A stretch of DNA of 63,196 nt. Origin: Clostridia bacterium (GTDB lineage: Bacteria; Bacillota; Clostridia; Oscillospirales; CAG-272). The stretch covers positions 1-63,196 of the forward strand of contig JAFQPI010000035.1 of assembly GCA_017411805.1 (NCBI GenBank). Direction: 5' to 3'. Below, in pieces: positions 41,548 through 50,275 of the stretch (within the stretch, counting starts at the first letter, position 1; each line of letters begins with the position of its first letter). Under the pieces are notes generated by a model that was given only the letters and a program-made list of their open reading frames with translations, did not search any database and was not told the origin of the DNA. A program made the position numbers and the translations under genes.

Positions 41548-41686
41548 GTGAAGGAGCGAAAATCTCCCCTGAAGGGAAGATTTTACTCCTTCCAAACAGT
41601 CGGCAGGGGCGCCGCCTGTTTGAAGTGCAATTACGGGGCTTTGCCCCGCACCCCAATAAAGAAACTTTTTGAAAAAAGTTTCTTTA
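41548..41686 (+). repeat. B element copy 8, before the cyclophilin gene
   Basis: GTGAAGGAGCG, hairpin I (arms AATCTCCC/GGGAAGATT, one bulge), hairpin II with arms AAACAG/CTGTTT, GAAGTGCAA, GGGGCTTTGCCCC and the terminal AAGAAACTT/AAGTTTCTT hairpin. Confidence 0.8.
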
Positions 41687-41767
41687 TAATCTTCAAAAAC
41701 TTCCAGCTATTAATTTCCATTCGCGCATCGCGCGACAGAACAATCAAAGAAAAGGAACAAAATAATA

Positions 41768-42271
41768 ATGGCAAATCCTATTATCGAAATCAAAGTAACA
41801 AACTTTGGCACCATGAAGGCTGAGCTTTATCCCAAGCTCGCGCCCAAGACCGTTGAAAACTTCCTCAAGCTGATTGAAGAAAAGTTCTTCGACGGACTCA
41901 TCTTCCACCGCGTTATCAAGGGCTTTATGATCCAGGGCGGCGGCTACAACGCGCAGTTTGACCACAAGGAAGCCCCCTCCATCAAGGGTGAATTCGCGGC
42001 AAACGGCTGGGTTCAGAATGACCTCAAGCACACCGCGGGCGTTCTCTCAATGGCTCGCACCAACGATCCCGACTCCGCTTCCTCGCAGTTCTTCATTATG
42101 CACAAGGATTCCCCCCACCTCGACGCTCAGTACGCAGGCTTCGGCAAGGTCATCGAGGGTCTCGAGGTCGTCGACGCCATCGCATCGGTCAAGACCGGCA
42201 GACTCGGCTACTATATGGCTGACGTCCCCCGCGAGAGCGTTGTTATTGAGAGTATCAGAGTGGTTGAATAA
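41768..42271 (+). CDS. peptidyl-prolyl cis-trans isomerase, cyclophilin type
   Basis: A 167-residue cytoplasmic cyclophilin that speeds proline isomerisation during folding. FHRVIKGFMIQGG has the catalytic Arg, HTAGVLSMAR and SSQFFIMHKDSPHLD complete the active site; TKEAP is of the short bacterial class. The usual N-terminal signal peptide of exported forms is absent. RBS AAGGAA about 11 nt upstream. Monocistronic, ending in a strong terminator. Confidence 0.93.
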   Translation: MANPIIEIKVTNFGTMKAELYPKLAPKTVENFLKLIEEKFFDGLIFHRVIKGFMIQGGGYNAQFDHKEAPSIKGEFAANGWVQNDLKHTAGVLSMARTNDPDSASSQFFIMHKDSPHLDAQYAGFGKVIEGLEVVDAIASVKTGRLGYYMADVPRESVVIESIRVVE

Positions 42272-42290
42272 CGGTTGCCTCTAAAAGCTG

Positions 42291-42320
42291 AAAATCCCGC
42301 GCAAACGCGCGGGATTTTTG
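42291..42320. terminator. bidirectional terminator
   Basis: AAAATCCCGCGC pairs with GCGCGGGATTTT around AAAC; T-run on the plus strand and, in reverse, for the minus-strand lipoprotein. Confidence 0.85.
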
Positions 42321-42348
42321 ATGTTATAATATTTAATCGCCTCAGAGC

Positions 42349-42978
42349 TTATGTATTAGAGTTATAGAACTCCATAGTCTTGGCAAGGCCTGCCTCTATG
42401 ATCTTCTTATTCTTTGTTATATTTGAAAGATATCCCGAGGGATTAACGGACAGAGCGCTTGTTCTGAATCCGTTTGCAGTTGTATTGCCAAGGCTTTCTG
42501 CATAGATATTACCGATATCGAAGGTAATATTCTCCTTGAGAATATCGAACATCTCGGAAGCCTGAGGATCGTCCTGATATCTTACCTTCTTCTGGATCCA
42601 GGAATTCATCTTAGTTGACGCTCCCTTCTCCTCCACGAAAACGATCTCGATCCCAAGACGGTTTGCGACTCTGTTGTTACGCGAATAGATAGACTCATCT
42701 ATCAAATTGCCGTTTTCTTCCGCATGGAATTCTCTCATTGTGTAATCAGACCAGATGAAAAACGTAACGGTCTCGCCAAAGTTCATACTTTCGGGAAGAT
42801 CGTCGTGAACGAAATCAGTTGCTTCCTCGGTCGTCTCTGCCGCGGGAGCGGACGTGGATGCAACGCCGTTGTCTTCGGTCGTTACTTCAGGCTCATTCGG
42901 ATTTGAGCAGGCGACTGCCATACCCGAAATGGTAAGAAGTGCAAGAAAAAGCGCAATGATCCTGATAATCTTTTTCAT
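42349..42978 (-). CDS. shrunken substrate-binding lipoprotein (internal deletion)
   Basis: 209 residues. Signal and lipobox (MAVACSNP) with Cys24, an acidic linker, then GETVTFFIWSDYTMREF and DESIYSRNNRVANRLGIEI, which resemble the N-terminal lobe of a clostridial ABC sugar-binding lipoprotein family of about 450-550 residues. From about residue 130 the sequence (DDPQASEMFDILKENITFDIG, IEAGLAKTMEFY) resembles the C terminus of that family. The middle of both lobes is missing without a frameshift. A ligand-binding cleft is unlikely, so this is a probable pseudogene or a reduced protein with a new role. Weak RBS. No permease genes nearby. Confidence 0.6.
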   Translation of the reverse strand: MKKIIRIIALFLALLTISGMAVACSNPNEPEVTTEDNGVASTSAPAAETTEEATDFVHDDLPESMNFGETVTFFIWSDYTMREFHAEENGNLIDESIYSRNNRVANRLGIEIVFVEEKGASTKMNSWIQKKVRYQDDPQASEMFDILKENITFDIGNIYAESLGNTTANGFRTSALSVNPSGYLSNITKNKKIIEAGLAKTMEFYNSNT

Positions 42979-43058
42979 AACCTCAATCTTTTTATCTTTT
43001 TTATTTTATGGCAGTAACTCACTGATTCGTGGCATCATACTTGAATACAATGATTCGC

Positions 43059-44405
43059 TCAAACTGCCGAGCCGCCTTTTCTAAGTGTTTCGCTGACCAG
43101 CCGCCCGTCGAGCGACTGAAGCGATGTATTGTACTCACAGCATAACGCCGCCGCGACTCCTGCAGCCTCGCCAAGCTGGTTAAGATTGACCATAACACGC
43201 AGAGCACCGTATGCGCCTGCGTCGGCGTTGAGCATACGCCCCGCCGCGATAAAGTTTTCATACCGCTCACCCACAAGCACGTCAAACGGGATCTGATAAT
43301 ACTTTGCCGACTCGCCGCTGAGCCCCATTTCCTCACGCCAGTTGCTGATTTCTGTTCGCGTACCCTTGCCCCATTTGGTGCGGCGTGTACCGTCAAGGTA
43401 CTTGATTGTGATACCGCCGTCTCCGTGATGATGGATATCGATCGGGTAGGTACCCTTCAGTATCGGCGCGTCATAGCGTTCTCCCGTAAGAAGTGCAATT
43501 TCTTTTGCCTGCATACGTGTCCGATAGTGCACGGTTTCACGTAATCCGAGCGAGGAGCAGAGATTCGTGATGGCATAATTTTCTTCGGGATCGCCATATT
43601 TCTGCAAAAGTGATAGCATGGCGCGTGCCTGACGGCGGCCCTCCATCTCGGCACGAGTCAGATCCTCCGCACGGTCACACCTCACGTCGAAAATATGCAT
43701 ATCCGCGCGCATGGTGATTCCGCTGAGACCCGCGACTCGTGCACTCCAGCCCCAGTCGTCGGTCAGACCGAATTCAGCACCGTGCTCTTTCCATATCCCT
43801 TTTAGATCCGAACCGGCAATATTTCCTTGAAGATTGAAACATGCCGTTGGCGGCTGGATGTAATCCGATACGTACTGCTCAATACCGAGATCGCGGCAGA
43901 CGTAGCCGTCTCCCGTCGCGTCGATGAAGAATTTCGCGCGGACAGCTCCGCGGCCGTCCTGATTTTCCACGATAACGGCATCCAAACGCCCGTCTTCCGC
44001 CACTACAGCAGAATAATAGGTATGGAGCATAAGGCGGATGCCGTGCTCACGGATCATTTCATCAAGTATGATCGTAAGCTCCATCGGGTTGAAATTATAG
44101 GTAGAACTTCGATTGTTCTTAACTGTCAGAGCACCTCGGGCATTCAGTACCGTAATGACCTCATCGGTCAGACCGGCAATGATCTGTTCCCGATCGTCCA
44201 TATCCTGAAGCGTATGCCAGATATTTACAAGTCCCGCCGTTGCAACACCGCCGAGACGATTTAGCCGCTCGATCAGAACAACGCGCATACCGAGTCTTGC
44301 GGCACGCACGGCGGCAAACACACCGGTACAGCTTCCTCCGAGAACGCAAACGTCAGCCTCTGCGATCACGGAGATCTTTTTTTGCGGTTCGATAATAGTC
44401 TGCAT
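43059..44405 (-). CDS. FAD-dependent oxidoreductase (FAD_oxidored family)
   Basis: 448 residues. N-terminal FAD fold ADVCVLGGSCTGVFAAVRAARLG, RLGGVATAGLVN, FIDATGDGYVCRDLG and a C-terminal DAGAYGALRVMVNLNQLGEAAGVAAAL segment define the FAD_oxidored family, common next to sugar-utilisation genes in gut bacteria. Substrate unknown. ATG at 44405, 6 nt after AAGGTG. The 80-bp gap to the shrunken lipoprotein gene on the same strand suggests a remnant sugar locus. Confidence 0.82.
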   Translation of the reverse strand: MQTIIEPQKKISVIAEADVCVLGGSCTGVFAAVRAARLGMRVVLIERLNRLGGVATAGLVNIWHTLQDMDDREQIIAGLTDEVITVLNARGALTVKNNRSSTYNFNPMELTIILDEMIREHGIRLMLHTYYSAVVAEDGRLDAVIVENQDGRGAVRAKFFIDATGDGYVCRDLGIEQYVSDYIQPPTACFNLQGNIAGSDLKGIWKEHGAEFGLTDDWGWSARVAGLSGITMRADMHIFDVRCDRAEDLTRAEMEGRRQARAMLSLLQKYGDPEENYAITNLCSSLGLRETVHYRTRMQAKEIALLTGERYDAPILKGTYPIDIHHHGDGGITIKYLDGTRRTKWGKGTRTEISNWREEMGLSGESAKYYQIPFDVLVGERYENFIAAGRMLNADAGAYGALRVMVNLNQLGEAAGVAAALCCEYNTSLQSLDGRLVSETLRKGGSAV

Positions 44406-44487
44406 AGAACGCACCTTCCTTTTTTACTGTTCAAAGGTATTATATCATAAATATTCGCCAAAATCAATAGTTCAAAATACAAACTCT

Positions 44488-45096
44488 TCAGATATGGAAT
44501 ATCCACTCATAAACACCGTTTTCCTTTTCCTTCTCTTCCACCGTAATATCAAGATAATTATAAATATCAACGTTGCTACAAGAACGTCCGGTATAAACGC
44601 GTATGATATTCTCTCCCAAATAACCATTTCTGTCGTAAGGAGTCCATTTTTCTCCCGCACCGTTGGGATTTTTTACCTCGATTTTTATTCCTCCATATTC
44701 CTTTTCAACGGAAAAGAATTCAATGAATGAAGCATCTCCCTCTATATCGAGTCGGGCATTCTCGTTTTCGCCATCGATCACTTCGATCCGACAGAGATTT
44801 CCGACTCGAATTTCGATATTTGTCAGTTGTTCAAAAACGAAAGTTCGTTCGTGAACAGAGCAATTTTTCATATTATCCTCACTGACAAGCGTTTCCCCGA
44901 AAAGCACAGCGACCGAAACTCCGAAAAGCTCGGCAATAACGGGGAACAGAGTAACGTCGGGGTATCCGATGCCGCACTCCCATTTTGACACGGACTGTGA
45001 GGAAATTCCGAGTTTTTTTGCCAAAGACGTCTGTGTCCAGCCTTTTTCTTTTCGCAAATTTGATACTATTATGCAAAATTTGTTTAAGTTGTTCAT
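44488..45096 (-). CDS. XRE-family regulator with beta-rich C-terminal domain
   Basis: 202 residues. Residues 5-60 are a Cro/C1 helix-turn-helix (WTQTSLAKKLGISSQSVSKWECG). The remainder is not membrane-bound; it has a repeating strand pattern (CRIEVIDGENENARLDIEG, GGIKIEVKN, CSNVDIYNYLDITVEE) like the DUF4097 adhesin-type beta-helix. ATG at 45096 has AGGAGGG upstream. Target unknown; it sits next to the FAD oxidoreductase gene, 82 bp apart, on the same strand. Confidence 0.75.
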   Translation of the reverse strand: MNNLNKFCIIVSNLRKEKGWTQTSLAKKLGISSQSVSKWECGIGYPDVTLFPVIAELFGVSVAVLFGETLVSEDNMKNCSVHERTFVFEQLTNIEIRVGNLCRIEVIDGENENARLDIEGDASFIEFFSVEKEYGGIKIEVKNPNGAGEKWTPYDRNGYLGENIIRVYTGRSCSNVDIYNYLDITVEEKEKENGVYEWIFHI

Positions 45097-45189
45097 TTTA
45101 TCCCTCCTTGATAGAATTATAGCATAATCGGGGCGATATTTCAATAACTGCAAAGTTGTAAAAGTTGCTACGTTGATTAACAAAATTAT

Positions 45190-45363
45190 CAAAAAGCTGA
45201 ACAAATGAGCTCGCGCTTTTAAGCTCCTCCCTTCGGTTTACGAAGGGAGGGTGGGAGGGATGTCCCGATCTACAACGCAAAATTATCAGGATATCGGCAA
45301 AATCTCTATGCGGGCGCAAAATTACCTGTATGCACCCGTAGTAAGCACAAAATCTCCATAGAA
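45190..45363 (+). repeat. A element copy 7
   Basis: Begins AAAAAGCTGAACAAATGAGC, then CTCCCTTCGG/CGAAGGGAG-type hairpin, GGGATGTCCC, GCAAAATTATCAGG, CACCCGTAG. B copy 9 follows 25 bp later. Confidence 0.7.
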
Positions 45364-45388
45364 ATTGCGCGACCGAAGGTCGCGCAGG

Positions 45389-45630
45389 GTGAAGGAGCGC
45401 ATACTTGCCTACGGCAAGTTGCAACTCTTGCTTCTCGGCTTACGCCTCCATTTTCCTTCGGAAAACCACAAGAGCTGCACTTCCCTACACTCGGGAAGTA
45501 TTGACTCTGTCCAAACAGCCGGCAGGGGCGCCGTCTGTTTGAAGCGCAGGGGTATTTCGACCTCTGCGGAGGTCGACTTAAGGCGCTGCCTTAAGAATCT
45601 GCCACCTTTTGAAAAAGGTGGACGAAAACT
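45389..45630 (+). repeat. B element copy 9 (enlarged)
   Basis: GTGAAGGAGCG, ACTTGCC/GGCAAGT hairpin with extra sequence, CACTTCCC/GGGAAGT and ACTCTGTCC as in B', hairpin II with arms AAACAG/CTGTTT, GAAGCGCAG, CGACCTCTGCGGAGGTCG, CTTAAGGCGCTGCCTTAAG and terminal CCACCTT/AAGGTGG. Confidence 0.72.
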
Positions 45631-45658
45631 TTCCCGCTGCTACCCACTTTTATTTGAT

Positions 45659-45760
45659 CGAAAATTTCCGCTTGCGGAAATTCACCTTAAACTTTGCCGC
45701 AGGCAAACATTAACTCGCGCGAAGCGCGACCTTAACTTCGCCGCAGGCGAATCTTAACTC
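45659..45760 (-). repeat. short-hairpin array after infB, AGTTAAGAT spacer type
   Basis: Minus strand: TTCGCCTGCGGCGAA, CGCGCTTCGCGCG and TTTGCCTGCGGCAAA hairpins joined by AGTTAAGGT and AGTTAATG, then AGTTTAAGGT and a TTTCCGCAAGCGGAAA hairpin. Confidence 0.78.
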
Positions 45761-45796
45761 ATAAAAAGCAGGAAGCTCTCGCTCCCTGCTTTTTAT
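45761..45796 (-). terminator. infB operon terminator
   Basis: ATAAAAAGCAGGAAGC and GCTCCCTGCTTTTTAT pair with TCTC as loop, with one mismatch; T-run at the 3' end in both directions. Located 4 bp after the infB stop. Confidence 0.8.
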
Positions 45797-45800
45797 GATA

Positions 45801-48524
45801 TTACTGCTCAATTTCTTCCATAACGAATGCTTCGAGTACGTCGCCGATCTTGAGGTCATTGAACTTCTCAAGTCCGACACCGCATTCGTAGCCCTGCGCG
45901 ACTTCGCTTACGTCGTCCTTGAAACGGCGGAGAGAGGAGATCTTATCCTCGTAAACCACGATACCGTCGCGGACTACGCGGATCTGCGCCTTACGGGTGA
46001 TCTTACCGTCCTGAACGTAAGAGCCCGCAATGAAGCCGACGTTCGGAACGTGGATGACCTGACGGACCTCGATATGGCCGAGCAGCTTCTCCTGGAATTT
46101 GGGAGCAAGCATACCCTTCATAGCCGCGGTGATCTCGTTGATGCAATCATAGATGATACGGTAGGTTCTGATATCAACGCCCTGACGCTCCGCGGAATCG
46201 AGCGCGGTACGGTCGGGACGGGTGTTGAATCCGACGATGATGGCGTTGGATGCCGCCGCGAACATAACGTCGCCCTCGGTGATACCGCCGGCTGCGGCGT
46301 GGATAACGCGAACGCGAACCTCCTCGTTCGTGAGCTTCTCAAGCGACTGCTTGACTGCCTCTGCAGAGCCCGCAACGTCCGCCTTGATGATGACGTTGAG
46401 CTCCTTGACACCTTCCTGGATCTGTGCAAAGAGGTCGTTGAGGTTGGTTCTTGCGTTTGCCTTGAATTCCTCTTCCTTTGCCTGAGCGCGTCTCTGCTCT
46501 GCAAGCTCTCTTGCCATTCTCTCGTCAACGACTGCGTTGACCTCGTCACCTGCCTGCGGTACGTCCGCAAGACCCGTGATCTCAACGGGCATTGAGGGAG
46601 GAGCAACCTTTACGGTTCTGCCGGTGTGGTCGGTCATAGCTCTTACACGTCCGACCGAAGTACCCGCGATAACGATGTCGCCTGCGCGCAAAGTACCGTT
46701 CTGGATGAGGACGGTTGCAACAGGTCCGCGTCCGCGGTCGAGCTTCGACTCGATGACGATACCCTTTGCGCGTCTGTTGGGGTTAGCCTTATATTCCTGC
46801 ATCTCGGCGATGAGAAGGATCGATTCAAGAAGATCGTCGATACCCTCTCTCTTGAGAGCGGATACGGGAACGCACATTACGTCGCCGCCCCATTCCTCGG
46901 GAATGAGCTCGTACTGCGTAAGCGCGGTCTTGATATTATCGGGATTTGCGGTGGGCTTATCCATCTTGTTGATCGCAACGATGATCTGAACGCCCGCTGC
47001 CTTCGCGTGGTTGATAGCCTCAACGGTCTGGGGCATAATGCCGTCGTCCGCCGCTACAACGAGAATCGCGATATCGGTAGCCTGTGCGCCGCGGGCACGC
47101 ATTGCGGTGAACGCCTCGTGACCGGGGGTGTCAAGGAAGGTGATCTCCTTGCCGTTGATCTTGACGCGGTATGCACCAATATGCTGGGTAATTCCGCCCG
47201 CCTCGCCTGCGGTCACTCGGGTATTTCTGATCGCGTCGAGAAGCGAGGTCTTACCGTGGTCAACGTGACCCATTACACAAACGACGGGAGCACGCTCAAC
47301 GAGGTTCTCGGGAGAATCCTCTTCCTCCTCGAAGAGTCTGTCCTCGATGCTGACGACAACTTCCTTTGTGACCTCTGCGCCGAGTTCGTCCGCGATAAGG
47401 TATGCGGTATCAAAGTCGATGGTCTGGTTGAGCGTGACCATCATTCCCATAAGCATAAGTCTCTTGATGACCTCGCCCGCGGAGACCTTGATGCGCGATG
47501 CGAATTCTCCGACGGTGATCTCGTCCGGGATCTCTGCCTTGACGGGAGCCTTCTTTACGGGAGCGGGTGCGGGCGCGGGAGTAAATCCGCCCTTCTTGCC
47601 GTTCTTGCCGTTTTTATTATTATTGTTCTTATCGTTCTTGCCCTGCTGACGGTTATCCTTGCCGTTCCTCTGATCGCGGCGGTTATCGTTCTTGCCGCCC
47701 TGATTCTGGTTCTTCTGACCCTTTTGGTTTCCGCCTTCCTTTTCGGCATTCTGAGCCGCGGGAGACTTCTTTACCTTCTGGTTTCCGCCTCTGTCATCGC
47801 GGACGTTCTCGGGCACGAAATTATCAAGAGTGTCGTCGTACTTGGAAAGGTCAACGGCGCCGCTTCCTCTGGTATCAACAACGCGGGTTGCAGCCTTGGG
47901 GCTGACAGTTACGACCTCGCGCTCGCCCTCGGGACGTGCCGATGCACGCATATCAATAGCAGTTCTGCCCGACTTCTTCTCCGCGGGCTTCTCCTGCTTC
48001 TTTTCCTGCTTGGATTTTTCGCTCGAAGCACTCATACGAGACTCAAAACGCTCGCCCGCACTGCGCGCGACGTTCTGCTTCTCCTGAGTTTTATCTTGAG
48101 GCTTCTTTTCGGCAGGCTTTACTTCAACCTTTTCCTCTGCGGGCTTTGCCTCTGCCTTCTTTTCCTCAGACTTGGCTTCAACCTTCTTCTCAGGCTTGGG
48201 CTCAGCCTTTTCCGCCGGTTTTGCAGACTTCGCCTCCTTCGCGGGAGCGGGCTTTTCTGCCTTCACCTTCGCTTCGGGCTTCGTCTCTGCGGCTTTTTTC
48301 CGCAAAGAGGGTATGCCTGTCACGCCGTCGATATAATCCTCGATTCCCACTATCTGATTCGACGTGGTGAGAGTTTCCCAAATCACATCGAGCTCGAATG
48401 TTTCGAGGGCTTTTTGTGTTTTGACCTCAAGTCCTGCCGCCGCCATGATATCTGTAAGCTCCTTAGGCTTGAGCGACAAATCCTTTGCCAATTGATTCAC
48501 TTTATACTGAGAGCCGACTGCCAT
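45801..48524 (-). CDS. infB: translation initiation factor IF-2
   Basis: GTPase that brings initiator tRNA to the small subunit. 907 residues. An N-terminal IF2-N domain ([21 protein letters not shown]) is followed by a long low-complexity Lys/Glu/Ala/Pro linker (about 70-345) with a Gly/Asn/Lys-rich stretch, a second IF2-N copy (about 335-385), the G domain with [15 protein letters not shown] (about 415), DTPGHEA and NKMDKP, and domains II to IV ending with the tRNA-binding C2 domain. RBS AAGGAGG upstream of ATG at 48524. Last gene of the rimP operon. Confidence 0.96.
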   Translation of the reverse strand: MAVGSQYKVNQLAKDLSLKPKELTDIMAAAGLEVKTQKALETFELDVIWETLTTSNQIVGIEDYIDGVTGIPSLRKKAAETKPEAKVKAEKPAPAKEAKSAKPAEKAEPKPEKKVEAKSEEKKAEAKPAEEKVEVKPAEKKPQDKTQEKQNVARSAGERFESRMSASSEKSKQEKKQEKPAEKKSGRTAIDMRASARPEGEREVVTVSPKAATRVVDTRGSGAVDLSKYDDTLDNFVPENVRDDRGGNQKVKKSPAAQNAEKEGGNQKGQKNQNQGGKNDNRRDQRNGKDNRQQGKNDKNNNNKNGKNGKKGGFTPAPAPAPVKKAPVKAEIPDEITVGEFASRIKVSAGEVIKRLMLMGMMVTLNQTIDFDTAYLIADELGAEVTKEVVVSIEDRLFEEEEDSPENLVERAPVVCVMGHVDHGKTSLLDAIRNTRVTAGEAGGITQHIGAYRVKINGKEITFLDTPGHEAFTAMRARGAQATDIAILVVAADDGIMPQTVEAINHAKAAGVQIIVAINKMDKPTANPDNIKTALTQYELIPEEWGGDVMCVPVSALKREGIDDLLESILLIAEMQEYKANPNRRAKGIVIESKLDRGRGPVATVLIQNGTLRAGDIVIAGTSVGRVRAMTDHTGRTVKVAPPSMPVEITGLADVPQAGDEVNAVVDERMARELAEQRRAQAKEEEFKANARTNLNDLFAQIQEGVKELNVIIKADVAGSAEAVKQSLEKLTNEEVRVRVIHAAAGGITEGDVMFAAASNAIIVGFNTRPDRTALDSAERQGVDIRTYRIIYDCINEITAAMKGMLAPKFQEKLLGHIEVRQVIHVPNVGFIAGSYVQDGKITRKAQIRVVRDGIVVYEDKISSLRRFKDDVSEVAQGYECGVGLEKFNDLKIGDVLEAFVMEEIEQ

Positions 48525-48572
48525 ATTATCTGTCTTCCTCCTTAACGGATACGTAATAGTTCTTTTTTGAAA

Positions 48573-48908
48573 TTAGTTATTGGTCGCGGACGCTTCCTCC
48601 GCAAGTCTTTCAACCGCCGACGCCATTGAATCGTCACATATTGCCATGGCAGCAACGAGAGGTTTTCCCGTAGCCGCTCCTATCTCGGCGGATGTAAGAG
48701 TTGTTTTGATTATTTTGATGCCGTAATAGCCCGCACGGTCGAAAAGACGCTTTTCGGTTCCTGCGGAATTATCCGATGCGGCAACCACGAGGCGCGCCTT
48801 GCCCGCCTTCAGCGACTCGCATACGTTAACCGTTCCGCATACGGCGCGACGCGCGCGGATGCAGAGACCGAGCATGCCGAGAAGCCTCTCCTTTGGTGTG
48901 TTACCCAT
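48573..48908 (-). CDS. ylxQ: L7Ae-family ribosomal protein YlxQ
   Basis: 111 residues of the L7Ae/L30e/S12e RNA-binding fold: LLGMLGLCIRARRAVCG, ARLVVAASDNSAGTEKRL and KPLVAAMAICDDSMASAV. It binds K-turn RNA in related proteins; the exact target in Firmicutes is not settled. ATG at 48908 shares its A with the rnpM stop (TGATG), after GGAGG, so the two are translated together. A longer in-frame extension to 49031 is only overlap with rnpM. Confidence 0.88.
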   Translation of the reverse strand: MGNTPKERLLGMLGLCIRARRAVCGTVNVCESLKAGKARLVVAASDNSAGTEKRLFDRAGYYGIKIIKTTLTSAEIGAATGKPLVAAMAICDDSMASAVERLAEEASATNN

Positions 48909-49198
48909 CAGTTTTCCTCCGCCATTGCCGCCTCGAGCGCGTCCCATACCTCTTCGGGGATCGCAACACCGAGATTCGCCTCGGCGCGGCGGCTTCGGCG
49001 CAGCTTCTTCAGACACGCGGGATCTTTGCAAAGATACGCGCCGCGTCCCGACTTCTTGCCGGTAAGGTCGAGAGTGATCTCGCCCTCGGGAGTGCGGAGG
49101 ATGCGGACAAGCTCGATCTTCGGCTTATGCTCGTTGCATCCGAGACACTGACGCATCGGTATCTTTCTCTGTGGCACTGACTGTTGTTTCTTTGCCAT
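48908..49198 (-). CDS. rnpM: YlxR / RnpM RNase P-associated protein
   Basis: 96 residues of the DUF448 family: MRQCLGCNEHKPKIELVRI, LTGKKSGRGAYLC and ACLKKLRRSRRAE. In Bacillus this protein binds RNase P RNA and tunes its activity. Operon position between nusA and ylxQ is fully conserved. The four Cys (two CxxC-like pairs) could bind metal. ATG at 49198; RBS is modest. Confidence 0.9.
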   Translation of the reverse strand: MAKKQQSVPQRKIPMRQCLGCNEHKPKIELVRILRTPEGEITLDLTGKKSGRGAYLCKDPACLKKLRRSRRAEANLGVAIPEEVWDALEAAMAEEN

Positions 49199-49213
49199 CT
49201 TTTTTATGTTGAA

Positions 49214-50239
49214 TTATTCGGGCTTGATATCGATCTTGCAGCCCGTGAGTCTTGCTGCGAGACGCGCGTTCTGTCCCTCGCGTCCGATCGCAAGAGAGAG
49301 CTGATCGGGTCTTACGACAACGTGCGCAGTCTTCTCGCCGAGCATTGTTACCGACTCAACGGTTGCGGGGGCGAGAGATGCCGCGATATATTCCGCAGGA
49401 TCTTCGCTGTACTTGATGATATCGACCTTCTCTCCGTCAAGCTCGCTGAGGATGGTGTTGATTCTCATTCCCTTTGCGCCAACGCAGGAACCAACGGGAT
49501 CAACGCTCTCGTCGTTCGAGAATACCGCGATCTTGGTTCTCGAGCCTGCCTCGCGGGCAATACCCTTGATGGAAACGATTCCCTCCTGAATCTCGGGAAC
49601 CTCAAGCTCAAACATGCGGCGAACGAGTCCGGGATGCGCTCTGGAGATTGTGATCAGCGGACCTCTTGCCTCGCGGTTGACCTCGGAAATGTATATCTTG
49701 ATCTTCTGACCGATGAAGAATTCCTCTCCGGGGATCTGCTCGGACTGGCGCAGACGCGCATTGCCGTTTCCGGTGAAGATGATAACGTCTCCGGTCTCCT
49801 CGTCGATCTTCGATACCGTAGCGGTGATGATCTCCTCGCGCTTAGCCTCGTAAGCCTCTTGCGCGATCTTTCTCTCCGCCTCGCGGATAGCCTGGATGAT
49901 AACAGAGCGTGCCGCACCTGCCGAAAGACGGCGGAAATTCTTGGGCTTTACCTCTGTCTCAAGGATCTTGCCGACTGTCATGCGCTTGTTATGCGACTTT
50001 GCATCCTCAAGCGAGATCTGGGTCTCGGGATCCTCAACCTCAGCAACGACCTCCTTCTGCTGATAGACGCGAACGTCCTTCTTATTCTGGTCGATGTTTA
50101 TGCGAACGTTGGTATTGTTGCCGTATTCCTTTTTGTACGCCGCAACGAGTGCTGCCTCGATCTTCTCAAGCATGTACTCCTTTGATATACCGCGCTTCTG
50201 CTCAAGCTCGTCAAGAGCGGCGAAAAATTCCGAATTCAT
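49214..50239 (-). CDS. nusA: transcription termination/antitermination factor NusA
   Basis: 341 residues: N-terminal polymerase-binding domain (about 1-125, MLEKIEAALVAAYKKEYG), S1 domain (about 135-200, GDVIIFTGNGNARLRQSEQIPGE) and two KH domains (about 210-340, DPVGSCVGAKGMRINTILSEL; LAIGREGQNARLAARLTG). The acidic C-terminal repeats of enteric NusA are absent, as usual in Firmicutes. It binds elongating polymerase and nascent RNA. Upstream of rnpM by 15 bp. Confidence 0.95.
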   Translation of the reverse strand: MNSEFFAALDELEQKRGISKEYMLEKIEAALVAAYKKEYGNNTNVRINIDQNKKDVRVYQQKEVVAEVEDPETQISLEDAKSHNKRMTVGKILETEVKPKNFRRLSAGAARSVIIQAIREAERKIAQEAYEAKREEIITATVSKIDEETGDVIIFTGNGNARLRQSEQIPGEEFFIGQKIKIYISEVNREARGPLITISRAHPGLVRRMFELEVPEIQEGIVSIKGIAREAGSRTKIAVFSNDESVDPVGSCVGAKGMRINTILSELDGEKVDIIKYSEDPAEYIAASLAPATVESVTMLGEKTAHVVVRPDQLSLAIGREGQNARLAARLTGCKIDIKPE

Positions 50240-50275
50240 TTTTCAAGTTATCCTTTCTGAATATATGTGGGGGAT

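Noticed and set aside
46626-48545. A 639-residue open frame on the plus strand opposite infB
   Set aside because: It mirrors infB codons, is rich in Leu/Arg/Val as expected of an antisense frame, and has no family or RBS. The same holds for long antisense frames over argD, argF, argH, argG, nusA, ftsH and the FAD dehydrogenase gene.
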